In this document: in pieces, positions 42,112-51,792 of the stretch
How positions within the stretch are numbered: the stretch's first letter is position 1
How the letters are laid out: each line of letters starts with the position of its first letter
DNA from: Diphasiastrum complanatum
Taxonomy: Eukaryota; Streptophyta; Lycopodiopsida; Lycopodiales; Lycopodiaceae
DNA length: 64,000 nt
NCBI GenBank assembly: GCA_029204225.1
Contig: CM055093.1
Location: 205,001 to 269,000, forward strand
Reading direction: 5' to 3'
The notes under the pieces: generated by a model
What the model saw: the letters and a program-made list of their open reading frames with translations, nothing else
Databases searched by the model: none
What the model was told of the DNA's origin: nothing
Made by a program: the position numbers and the translations under genes

Positions 42112-42766
42112 TGTGAAAATTGTCAACATTTTCTAGCTAGTTTGAGGCCTTTATTGGCAATTTTTGTACATAGTTTTGGATCTAACCTTTCACACGTGTT
42201 AAAGAGGCCTTGATACTTTTATTTTAGTATATACTTCATATTGAAGAAGTCTCAAACTTCAAGACCTTCGAAATGACACCAAAATCATGTCATTTGGACA
42301 TATAGGCCAAAATTGGCTATTTTAGGCTACTGGTGCCCTAAAATTGGGTCCTAAGTTCTAGAGAGAGGAGAGAGAGTCATCTCTCTCACCTATATTAGGC
42401 TGAAATTCGTGGAGAACAGGTAGGAGAAACTTATTGTATTGTTGAGAGAGATCAATAGATCATTGTCACAGTTTCTTCCTCCATTGAGAGCATTGCTTTG
42501 TGTATTGTCTTCAAGCTTTTGTGTATGATCTTAAGAGGTTTCCAAAAGTGGTAGGCTGTTGTTGTAGGGCTGGTATGCTGTTGTTTTTGGCTGCCATCAG
42601 TACCTTTTATTAGTTTCTTTTGTCTCTTGATTGCTTTGTCAAGTTCATGTGTATCAAAGGTAGCATTAGGATGCTTTGCCATTTCTAGCTTTTGTAGCTT
42701 GTTGTGCAAATATCTTAGCCAAGTCTTTTGGGAGTTTGGATCCATTCAAGATCCACTTTTTTCACA
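42112..42766 (+). repeat. 3' LTR of copia F (655 bp)
   Basis: Aligns end to end with the 5' LTR. A 13-bp insertion (AATATCTTAGCCA region) lies near 42710. Confidence 0.93.
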
Positions 42767-43160
42767 TTTATGCCTACAACGTGATGTCTTTTGGCTTCTA
42801 TAACCCCCCATCCATGTTCCAACACATCACACAGATGGCGTTTCAAGATCTGCTCCACCTAATCATCGAGATTTATATTTGATGATCTGGGTCTGCATTC
42901 TTCGAAAATAAGCCTCAAAGCACTCAAAAAGATCTTCATTCGATGTCATAGGTTTGGAATATCACTAAACCTTGAGAAATGTCAAATCTGGGTCACCTAT
43001 GGGGTTGTGCTCAAACATAGGACCATATGTCATTCATAAAATTTTTTCCAATCGAGCCGTCCAATTAGAGACATTTGATGGAATACTCCTAGACACTGTC
43101 GTCAATGGTTGTCATCTACGACGGTACTACAAAGAGTTGGTTTTTGCTGACCCTATCTAA
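42767..43160 (+). pseudogene. Gypsy RT right piece fused to integrase C-terminal end
   Basis: The reading resumes YNVMSFGFYNPPSMFQHITQ and FQDLLHLIIEIYI, then stops, with CHRFGISLNLEKCQIWVTYG. It then jumps to GPYVIHKIFSNRAVQLETFD and VNGCHLRRYY, the usual last residues of gypsy integrase polyproteins. RNase H and most of integrase are deleted between them. Confidence 0.82.
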
Positions 43161-44383
43161 TAACAACACTCTTTAGTGTGTATATAAATTGTTTCTGTTT
43201 ATTATTTCATTATTTTTGTACTTCTTGATTGCTTATGTCTGTCATTATTGAATTCTTTTTTCTCATCATTATCCTTCATTGATATTTTTTTTCCATCACC
43301 AAGAGTGTCCCAGGTCAACATCATATGGTATAGCTTCAGAGGATAGATTTTACAGCTCTTGTAGGTCCATATTCCTTCTGTATTCTGAGTCATTTTTTCG
43401 ACAATAAATAAATTTGGTAATTGAGACCACATGTCCAACTGAGAACTTTCTCATAATTAGGCATTGTCATTTTTTATTTCATTTAGTAAGTTCTTCAACA
43501 GAGTAATCTCATTTTTCCGACAACAAATAAATCTGGTAATTGAGACCACATGTCCAACTAAGAACTTCCTCATACTTAGACATTGTCATTTTTTACTTCT
43601 TTAGTAAGTTCTCCAATAGAGTAAATTTATATGAGCACTCAACCGAGTCTCCACTTGACATCTCGACCAAGCCGAGTGCTACAACAAGTGACCGAGTAAT
43701 CATGAATAATGTCTTGACCGAGTCCTCTGGATTTCTACCTAGCTCAATCTCGACCGAGTCGAGCCTGTCTTCAACATCATATCCAACTTAGGGCTTCAAT
43801 GGCTATAAATTGGCCCTGATAGCTCGAACTCATTTGCACCTCAACCACGTGCAAATTTTTTGATGTTTCTAGCGACCAATACTGGCGATCTTTGTGCATA
43901 CAAGCTCACTTTTGACGATCTTCAGTTCATTACGACCACTCTTGACCATTCGTTCACATCATTACACACCATCTCCAGTCATCCACCATGGATCCAGAGT
44001 TCCATCATCATCCATTTCTCACAAAAACCTAATGCGCCAGAGTTTGCTACATTCCAAAAAGTCGTCGAATCTTGTAAAGGCAAAACCGTTGAGGGGTAAC
44101 GCTACTGGAGCTTGCAAACAACACATCATTCGACACCGATTTGGGTTGAAAGCTTGCTACCAGTACGCTACTGAGGAGAAACATCATGATCCTATTAGAA
44201 GAACATTGTTCCAGCATGTTCACCACCTATTCTACCACGGAAACCAGTGCATCCCGATCAATTAATTCCTATACAACTGTGAAGCTTCTCTTTCAACACA
44301 ACAGACACCTTCAAAAATTTTCCAACATTTTTTTGTCTACAATGGCGATCATCGTTTCATCCATAAATGAAGATCTACTCATG
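43161..44383. other. Gypsy-adjacent non-coding sequence
   Basis: Contains a tandem duplication (43393-43625) and repeated GACCGAGT/CTCGACC motifs (43640-43760) that also occur upstream of the gypsy pol near 49490-49630. It may be gypsy LTR or leader sequence. Confidence 0.4.
43393..43625. repeat. Tandem duplication, 2 units of about 117 bp
   Basis: Both units contain TTGAGACCACATGTCCAACT, GCATTGTCATTTTTTA-like and TTTAGTAAGTTCT blocks. Confidence 0.85.
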
Positions 44384-44876
44384 TAGATTGAAGACTGCGA
44401 AAGCAATCATGCAGCGTGGGAAAGATTAAAGCAGAAGTATGAAGTGAGAACTGCAGCTTCAGTCATGCACCTTCAAAATCAGCTGCAATCCATACGATGG
44501 GATGACAACCAGTTGGATCAGCGCGTTGAGAAGATCAGAACGATCTTCGCTCAGCTCACTGCATCAGGACAAGAGCATCAGGTCCCAGCACCACAACAGC
44601 TGATGTACTTCATGAAATCTCTACCGACATCCTATCATGCTCATATTGAGTCTACCAGATATGACATTCGACAAAGTAGTCAGTCGTGTCGCTGATGAGA
44701 GACTGATGAGAGATGAAGGAGAGGGAAGTAGTGATCAAGAGAAGGCTCTCTTCACAAAAGGAAAGAAGAAGAACAAGATCATACTCACAAAAGCGAGAGT
44801 ACAGTCCACCGAAGAGACTAGTGATGGTTTGTGTGTGTGGTATTACTGGAATAACGGATTTAGTATAGCAGTATGA
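44384..44876 (+). pseudogene. Copia Gag fragment (different family)
   Basis: WERLKQKYEVRTAASVMHLQ, DQRVEKIRTIFAQL and LMYFMKSLPTSYHAHIEST follow the UBN2-type copia Gag pattern. A frame change leads to DERLMRDEGEGSSDQEKALF. No knuckle or protease follows. Confidence 0.78.
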
Positions 44877-45013
44877 TATCGCGAGCTCCTCAGGCATCAA
44901 AGACAGTCATCGTCTAATCAAAAGCATAGGAGTCGTAGACGTCCATGTTTTGATTAGAGCGAATAAACAAGCATGATCAAACAACGATAGAGTGCATTCA
45001 ATCACAACAAGCA

Positions 45014-45300
45014 TGTGAGAGATTTCAACAAGTTTAGTCATATTTTGGTAGATCGTCAATTGAGGCCAAAATTCATTTTAGACTTAGAGATAAACTTTTT
45101 GAAGTTATATTAGTTTAAAATACATTCAATAAACACTTTTTGAAAGTGTGGGAAAGCTGGTAGTCGAGTTTGAGAGAGTTTCAAATTTGAACTTTGGGTA
45201 CATTGAATATAGACCCAAAAATATTAGGATTTACATTTTGGAGGGAAAGCCAAGTGGCCAAATAGGATTTGGACCTGTTATATATTGTTGTTCTATCCAT
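45014..45300 (+). repeat. 5' LTR part of element G
   Basis: The first 114 bp match 48222-48335. The LTR differs from that of F beyond its first bases, so G is a distinct subfamily. Confidence 0.8.
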
Positions 45301-46370
45301 TAGGGCCCTTTTTGGACTCAAAAAAGGGCCTCTTCCTTGCCTAAACGTGTTTGCTAATTAGGATTAATTAACTCGCTAATCGTCCTACGTGGCAACTCAT
45401 TATGGGTTTATCATGAGTTAACTCATACTTCAATAGCCTTCACTTAGACCTAGCGTAATAATATAGCAAGTACAAGTGATTTAGGATCTAAATGAAGAGA
45501 TGGTCAGTATTTTTTGAAGGCCTTCAAAAAATCGTTTTATGACTTGTATTGAGGTAAAAAGGGGGCCCAATATTTCATTGGGTCCCCAAATTGAAAAAGA
45601 ATTCAAAAAAAAAAGTGTGGGATGGGGCATGGAATACACCCCCCCCCCCTGCTCCCTCCTCCTGCGATGCCCGTACCCGCTCCCTCCCCTCTCCCGATCT
45701 CAGTCCCTCAGTCCCCGGGCCGCTGGCCTAGTTCAGCGCGCAGCAGCCCGGGGTCGCCATTCAACGCCCCCCCCTTCCGGACAACAAGTGGGGGGCAAAA
45801 ATTTTTTGCCTAGAGGCCCACGCGCTCATCCAGGTCAGCGGCCCGAAGTGGGCAGCGCGCCCGGGCTGCTACGCGCTGAACTAGGCCAGCGGCCGGGGGA
45901 GTGAGGGACTGAGATCGAGAGAGGGGAGGGAGCAGGTACGGGTGTTGCAGGAGGAGGGAGCGGGGGGGAGGGGGGTATTGTACAAGGGGAGGGGGGGGTG
46001 TACTCCATGCCCCCTCCCACACTTTTTTTTTTTGAATTTTTTTTCAATTTGGGGGCCCAATGAAATATTGGGCCTCCTTTTTACCTCAATACAAGTCATA
46101 ATACGCATTTTTGAAGGCTTTCAAAAAATAATAGCCATCTCTTCATTTAGATCCTAAATCACTTGTACTTATCATATCATCATTACAAGTAGAGTCGGAG
46201 GAGAGTTAGTGGGTGGGTTAGAATTTGTAGATAAAATTTACACATTGGATGTGCCATGTCATATGGACCATTCCATCTCAATTGTCATTCTCTTATTGGT
46301 ACACATGTCGTCATTAACACTAATTATAATTAGTGAAGAGGCCTTTTTTGAGACCAAAAAGGGCCCTAAT
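45301..46370. mobile_element. Foldback/MITE-like element in the G LTR
   Basis: Outer inverted repeats read TAGGGCCCTTTTTGG (45301) and its near-exact complement ending at 46370. Inner arms (about 45463-45760 and 45848-46175) form a long near-perfect inverted repeat starting GTACAAGTGATTTAGGATC. They enclose C-rich and GC-rich sequence around a loop near 45800. The flank is at most TA on both sides, fitting a Tc1/mariner- or Harbinger-like insertion. Frames in both strands here are mirror artefacts, not genes. Confidence 0.8.
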
Positions 46371-46384
46371 GAAGAGACCTGGTG

Positions 46385-46581
46385 ACGGAGATAGTCACAA
46401 GTTAAGAAGAAGAGATGCATGTGAAGAGTTCAAAGTAGGATGTACTTTGAATGATGGCATTGTGAATGATAGTGAGGAAGAATTATTATTGTATGAATCA
46501 TTACCTAAAATATTGAATAGAAATTCTTGAAAAAGATATTACTTCAGTAATCCTTATGTTGAAGGTACTAATCATTTCTTC
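46385..46581 (+). other. Conserved spacer before G accessory ORF
   Basis: Matches F 40495-40661: GCATGTGAAGAGTTCAAAG, TGAATGATAGTGAGG and ATTACTTCAGTAATCCTTATG. Confidence 0.7.
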
Positions 46582-47478
46582 ATGGCTTCTAATGTCTTTG
46601 AGGTTTCTGCTTCTTATGATGCAATCATTAAGAGGGAGTCTTATGAAGGAAAGAGCAATGGAAGATTGGTTCTTGGGAAGATCCAAGGCATGGATCTCAC
46701 ATCTCTTTACCAACTCAAAGGATTCTATGATTATGAATTGATCACTCATGATCGAGATGGCAAAAGATTGGTTGGAGAAGACTACATGGAGCAAATCGAG
46801 AGGCAATTTCTTCAAGGCAGGGGAAACTTATTGGTGAGCTTATTGAGGTTTTTTATGGACTCAAGAGGGATGGATTTATTAGGTTTGATACTCATCTTCA
46901 CCTACTCTACCTTGTTAGATGGAAATTTTGGAATCTACCTTTTGATTTATGATGGTGCCATCAATGGCATTGTTTTCACTAACCTTTGTGGAAATTCAAA
47001 ATCAAGCATTGATGAGATCTTGTTGGATCTAGATCATATGTTTGAGATGGAGTATTTCCAGAGGTTCAGGTTTGAAGATATTCATATCTTTGATATCTTT
47101 GATGATCAAGAGAAAGGTAAGCAAGTGGAAGCGACTCACTTTGCTTTACTCACGTATTTTGGAGAATCTTCTTGTGTAGATGATGCTATGCAAATGGATA
47201 TTGGTTCTCATAGTTTTTGTGCGAAAAATCAAGTAATGGATCTGGAAAACAAAGTTTGTTCAATGACTTTGATGGTCAAGAGGAAGATCAAGAGGTTGGC
47301 CTCAAAGGGCGTCAACAACACAGAAGGAAATGTGGCAATTTCGAGCAAGTCAAGAGCATCAAAAGAAGGCCAAGATGTTTTGGATTTGTTTTTGCAGAAG
47401 TCTTTGAACTCAAGTAACACCAAAAGGGAAAAGGAAGTGTTTTTCAAGTTTACTTTACTTGTTCCATCTCATGTTTGA
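46582..47478 (+). CDS. Accessory ORF of element G (298 codons, unknown function)
   Basis: An intact frame, MASNVFEVSASYDAIIKRES onward. It aligns with the F accessory region over LGKIQGMDLTSLYQLKGFYD, DGKRLVGEDYMEQIERQFLQ, SSIDEILLDLDHMFEMEYFQ and RFRFEDIHIFDIFDD. The protein is mostly helical in appearance, with acidic and aromatic residues, and has no zinc finger, protease, DDE or YxDD motif. It sits between Gag-protease (lost here) and the polypurine tract. Its open frame in a copy with damaged LTRs may be chance or a recent break. It could be a captured host gene or a diverged retrotransposon domain; I cannot tell which. Confidence 0.65.
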   Translation: MASNVFEVSASYDAIIKRESYEGKSNGRLVLGKIQGMDLTSLYQLKGFYDYELITHDRDGKRLVGEDYMEQIERQFLQGRGNLLVSLLRFFMDSRGMDLLGLILIFTYSTLLDGNFGIYLLIYDGAINGIVFTNLCGNSKSSIDEILLDLDHMFEMEYFQRFRFEDIHIFDIFDDQEKGKQVEATHFALLTYFGESSCVDDAMQMDIGSHSFCAKNQVMDLENKVCSMTLMVKRKIKRLASKGVNNTEGNVAISSKSRASKEGQDVLDLFLQKSLNSSNTKREKEVFFKFTLLVPSHV

Positions 47479-48211
47479 GCAATTTCATGTGGATGTGTGC
47501 AAATTGTCCAAGATATAGACAAACTACCTACATTGTCTTGCAATATCTTAATGTTGGAGTTGTACTAGCATTCTTGGTTGGTTTTGATGATGGAAATGAA
47601 GCTATTGGAGGTTAATTATATCACTCATCCATGATCAAGTTCTCAAGTGTTGAGCTACTTGATGCCAATGTTTGGAGATTGTCAATTTTTAGTGAATTCA
47701 TGGTCATTTTCTTGTGTCAATTAGATCTTGAAGATGGACTAGTGCAACCTACTTGGTTTATGGAGTCATGTGGTGCTAGATTTGCATTATTAATGTACTC
47801 ACCTAGTTATGGATTTCCAAGGTTTGATGGTTTCTTGTGGCAAGATGGAGATGGAGGCTCATTCATGGAGTTTTATGGTGGAGACATATCAAGAAAGAAC
47901 GAAGTTGGAGGAGACAAGCAAGCAAATGGTCATCACTCACATTTATTGTCTGGTTGCTGTAATTTTTCAAAGAGTTCAAAGTTTGAAACATGGAGGAATC
48001 ATTTCATTCACATTCTATTTGGTTCTTGTTCTAGTTATATCTTGATATGTAAAATTGATGTAAGAAATAGTGAAGCATCCAATTTGGACACTATTCTCTA
48101 TATCAATTATGAAAGATACTTTAGAACATTAGAAGGAGATCTATACTTAGGATGGAGATCATTCTAAAGTTGGATCAAAGTTGTATGGTTAAAACTATGC
48201 CACAACTAGTT
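47479..48211 (+). pseudogene. Distal accessory region of element G
   Basis: From 47631 it reads QLDLEDGLVQPTWFMESCGA, GDGGSFMEFYG, SKFETWRNHF and CKIDVRNSEASNLDTILYIN, parallel to F 41640-42090 and to the tail of F ORF1. It ends ahead of the polypurine tract (48212-48221). Confidence 0.6.
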
Positions 48212-48221
48212 GAAGAGGGAG

Positions 48222-48335
48222 TGTGAGAGATTTCAACAAGTTTAGTCATATTTTGGTAAATTGTCAATTGAGGCCAAAACTCATTTTAGACTTAGAGATA
48301 AACTTTTTGAAGCTATATTAGTTTAAAATACGTCT
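48222..48335 (+). repeat. 3' LTR fragment of element G
   Basis: Starts TGTGAGAGATTTCAACAAG and matches 45014-45127, then breaks off at TTTAAAATAC. Confidence 0.85.
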
Positions 48336-49282
48336 ATAAGGTACCTGTGCAGGGTTTGGCTAACCAGGCATACTGTGTTGGATAGACTTCAAGGTAGTTT
48401 GAAACCATTTGTAGTTGGTGTTGCTTATTAAGTAACTCCAACTGGGATTTCCAAAGCTGATCTTGGGTATCCTCGATCGCCTTCGACTCATGGGTTGCAT
48501 TATGTGATTTCCGTTCCCTAGGTTTGTCAACATCAGATCCTTTGTCTTCTTCCTTGACGGCATCAGACATAGCTAAGTTGAGGCTCGTATATTCATCATT
48601 GGATTTAAGCTCGCGTCTAATCCATCTTGGAAGGCCTACTCAAAACCAGATCATGAGCATTTGTTCGGTGGGTTGTTCATGTACTTGACTTTTTAAGCGC
48701 TTGAAACGTCCAATATAGTCTCGTACGCATTCATCTTTTGCCATCTTGATGCTACTCAATTTGACAAAAGGACTCTCTGTCAGACGAAAGGATTTGAAAC
48801 GCATGATAAATGATTCTTTTAATACAGACCAATCTAATTTATCTTCACGATCAAGATTAAAAAACCAGTCACGTGCTTTAGCGATCATGGTCATGGAAAA
48901 CAATTGGACCATAGCGTAGGGAGATGTTTCGCCATACACATCACACGCGTTCTCAAATATTTGCAAAAATCGTGAGGGTCCGAACTACCATCAAACTTGG
49001 ATAGATCCAACTTGGATATTCTCTTCTCAGAATGAGCTCTGTGAATGGCAAAAGCTCCATTCAGGTGTGTTTAGCGTGTGATGTTTCAACACCGTGAAAA
49101 TGGGCTCGTGCTCGTGAAGACTCGGCTCTATTAGATTCTTGTCCCTCAAATGGATTTGAGGATGGCTCGTGGATTTGTGACCGCATTCGGTAGAACCTAC
49201 GACGTCTGATTTGTTCAGCTGTAGGAGACAACATTTCGTGTGGATAATCTTCTGGGATATTATAATCATTATGATGTTCCAT
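48336..49282 (-). pseudogene. Gypsy Gag (minus strand)
   Basis: Starts MEHHNDYNIPEDYPHEML at 49282. After stops it reads AKARDWFFNLDREDKLDW, the conserved W of Retrotrans_gag, with LKESFIMRFKSF and YIGRFKRLKSQV. An acidic end (KEEDKGSDVDKPRER) runs to 48336. There are several stops and shifts. It lies head to head with the gypsy pol to the right, so the two cannot be parts of one intact transcript as they stand. Confidence 0.82.
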
Positions 49283-49654
49283 TGTGTACTATCGTGTATT
49301 TTTGTGTTTTGTATGGGTTTCTGGTGTTTTTGTGATTTTATTTTTTTTTGCTAGTAGGGAATTCAAGGGGGAGACTCAGTATCAGAAGCGCTTTCTATTG
49401 GTATGAGTGGTGTTTTTTGAAAAAGAAAATGGGTGTATGTCTTTTTTTTTCTCTTTTTTTAGCTCTAAGGCTCTGTCGAGATGATAGTTTGGTCGAAATG
49501 GCAATCAGAGATCTCGATCAAAAATTTTAGGATTTGGTGTTGATTCGGCCGGGTTGACATGCTATTGAAATGATCCGGTCGAGATTTGATCCAATTGACT
49601 CAGTCGAGATCTGACCAGAGACTTGGTCGAGATCGTGACTAGCACCATTAACAT
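49283..49654. other. Spacer between opposed gypsy gag and pol
   Basis: Contains repeated GGTCGAGAT motifs (49490-49632). No gene. Confidence 0.4.
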
Positions 49655-50995
49655 CTTTTGAGGGACCTACAAAGACAATACCTCTTAATTTGAAGGATGA
49701 TGATGAAGACATAGACCGTATCGTACACGTAGGAGCCCACTTGTATCCAATCCAATTACGGGATTTAGAAAAGCTATTGCGCAAATACAGAGATGTGTTT
49801 GCATAGAATTATAAAGAAATGAAGGGAGTTCCTCCTGACGTTGTTGTCCATACAATCTCATTACAGGATGGTGCCATACCTATAAGAGCAAAATCTTATC
49901 GTGCCAATCCTACATATTGAGAGAAGATACGAGAAGATATTCAAAGCTTCTCGATGTTGGTTTCATTTATGAAATCGAACACACCAGTTGGGTATCACCA
50001 ATTGTGGTGGTACCAAAGAAAAATGGTAAACTTCGTATCTGTGTGGATTTGAAGAAACTTAATGATCAAACAAAAAAGGATCACTTTCTCTTACCTTTGA
50101 CCACACAAATCCTCGAAGATATGGCAGGAGCAGAAGCTTTTAGCTTCCTAGACGGTTTTAGTGGCTATTTCTTAGTCCAAACTGCTCTTGAAGATCGCTT
50201 CAAAAAGGCCTTTGTTACAGAGTTTGGCACATTCACATATCAAGTTATGCCATTCGGTTTGTGCAATACCCCATCCACATTCCAAAGGGTGATGCAACGA
50301 GCTTTCAAAGATTTGTTACACAAGAATCTAGAGATTTATCTCGACGGTCTTGGTGTACATTCTTCCAAAGATAAACATCTTGATGCCCTTGAACAAGTGT
50401 TCATTCGATGTCGTTGGTTTGGAATTTCATTGAATCCCAAAAAGTGCCAAATTTGGGTTACCCATGGTGTGGTGCTGGGCCACATCATTTCTCGAAATGG
50501 TATAGCCACTAATCCCAAAAAGATCAAAGTGATTCTAGAAATGCCCCTACCAGGAACAATGAAAGAAATTTATGTCTTTTTGGGCCACACATGTTATTAT
50601 CAAATTTTTATTTTACACTACATTGATAAAGCACAGTTAGTATATCAAATCGTTACTGATCCAAGGTGGACAAAAGAAATGATTAAAGCCTTCAAAGACC
50701 TCAAACAAACTTTAGTCACCACACCCATTCTTCGCGTGCCCGATTATAATAAGGAGTTTCATGTGCATACCGACGCTAGTAAGTATGCTATTGGTGCTGT
50801 TTTAGTGCAACTCGAAGAATTCGGAAAGGATTTCCCAATCCATTTCCTAAGTCGTCAGCTTGTTCTAGCTAAGGTTAACTATTCCACAACAGACCGAGAA
50901 GCACTAGCAATGGTCTATGTTGTTCAACAATTTTGACATTATTTGTTAGGCCAGCTTTTTGTTTTCTATACTAACAATCATGCTCTTCTTTACCT
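49655..50995 (+). pseudogene. Gypsy Pol: RT and RNase H start
   Basis: Open from DDEDIDRIVHVGAHLYPIQL, with a TAG at 49804 and a TGA before EKIREDI (49918). From 49917 a 339-codon frame carries YEIEHTSWVSPIVVVPKKNG, RICVDLKKLN, FLDGFSGYFLVQ, VMPFGLCNTPSTFQRVMQ and then YLDGLGV, where the catalytic YxDD has lost its second Asp. The tether and RNase H follow (VHTDASKYAIGAVL, FLSRQLVLAKVNYSTTDREA). The frame ends at a TGA and soon breaks off. It cannot be active. Confidence 0.9.
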
Positions 50996-51228
50996 ATTGA
51001 ACTGTTTTTTTTTTCATTCTATGAATATTTTTTCTTTTCCACAATTGCTGTAAACCCATTGGTTTTACACTTATCCAAACAAAAAATCAAAATATTTTTT
51101 CCATCATCTGACAAGATTTCATCCGCCAACCGCCAGACTCATTTGCGTCCGACGACTCATTTGCGTCCGACGAGCCCATTTGTATCCGATGACATTTGCA
51201 TATGACACCAAACCTAAAAGAATTTTGG
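50996..51228. other. Non-coding, upstream of region X
   Basis: Contains two copies of CTCATTTGCGTCCGACGA (51138-51175). No gene. Confidence 0.4.
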
Positions 51229-51236
51229 TATAAATA
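51229..51236 (+). promoter_or_regulatory. TATA box upstream of region X
   Basis: TATAAATA in the context TTTTGGTATAAATACCTC, about 560 bp upstream of the first ATG of X. The context is typical of plant core promoters or LTRs. Confidence 0.5.
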
Positions 51237-51574
51237 CCTCAGCCGCCCAGTTCATTCTTACTTCACACAATTTTCGGACGAGTTCATGTCTGTCTAATAA
51301 ATTTCAGGCGATCTTCCTGTTTTCTGATCTGATTCAGCCGTTGCTTCTTACATCCTCACCACTATCACATCCTCTTTCGTTTGATTCGTTCTCCATCATT
51401 CTACATATGCATTCATCTCCACTTCCGGAAACCCTACCACATTTTCCCTCACAAACATTACACACTTTAACTTTTTGCTTGGGTTTTTTTTATATACTTT
51501 TAAATTATTTGTCTTTTCATTTCCAAAGTTTTTGCCTCCACAATTTGTCATTCCACTTTACATTTTCATTTTTT

Positions 51575-51745
51575 GCGTCCGCCAACTCCTTTTTGAGTTT
51601 GCATCCGCCAGTTCGTTTCTGAGTTTCCATCCGCCAGCTCCTTTCTGACTTAGCATTCGCCATCCACTTTCATTTTGCATCCGCCAATTTGCATCCGCCA
51701 CTATCCCCGACAATTTGCATCCGCCACTATAGAGAACTTCCCATC
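51575..51745. repeat. Irregular repeats of TTGCATCCGCCA
   Basis: About eight copies of GCATCCGCCA or GCGTCCGCCA in 170 bp, in the presumed 5' leader of X. Confidence 0.75.
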
Positions 51746-51792
51746 TGACAACACTACAGAGAACTTCCAAAAAAAATTAAAATTTTTCAAAA

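Larger units (their letters stand above)
36809..42766 (+). mobile_element. Copia-type element F, non-autonomous (Gag-protease only)
   Basis: The LTRs are 36809-37450 and 42112-42766, starting TGTGAAAA and ending TTTTCACA (8-bp inverted ends). The primer site is canonical and the polypurine tract is GAAGAGGGAG. The LTRs differ at about two dozen positions by eye (about 4%) plus a 13-bp indel. The interior has one intact 630-codon frame with Gag and protease, then 1.6 kb of a different accessory region. No integrase, RT or RNase H motif is present anywhere. It is inserted in a gypsy RT reading frame with a duplication of 4-5 bp (TTTA). Confidence 0.92.
45014..48335 (+). mobile_element. Element G, deleted relative of F
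   Basis: The 5' LTR piece starts TGTGAGAGATTTCAAC at 45014 and the same sequence restarts at 48222 after a polypurine tract identical to that of F. The 5' LTR is interrupted by a foldback transposon (45301-46370). Gag and protease are gone; the interior begins at the F-like TTCAAAGTAGGATGTAC and keeps the accessory ORF. The 3' LTR is cut after about 114 bp where it meets a gypsy gag. Confidence 0.8.

Noticed and set aside
45539..46108. Several frames on both strands with Pro-rich peptides
   Set aside because: They mirror each other across the foldback inverted repeat and its C-runs; they are not genes.
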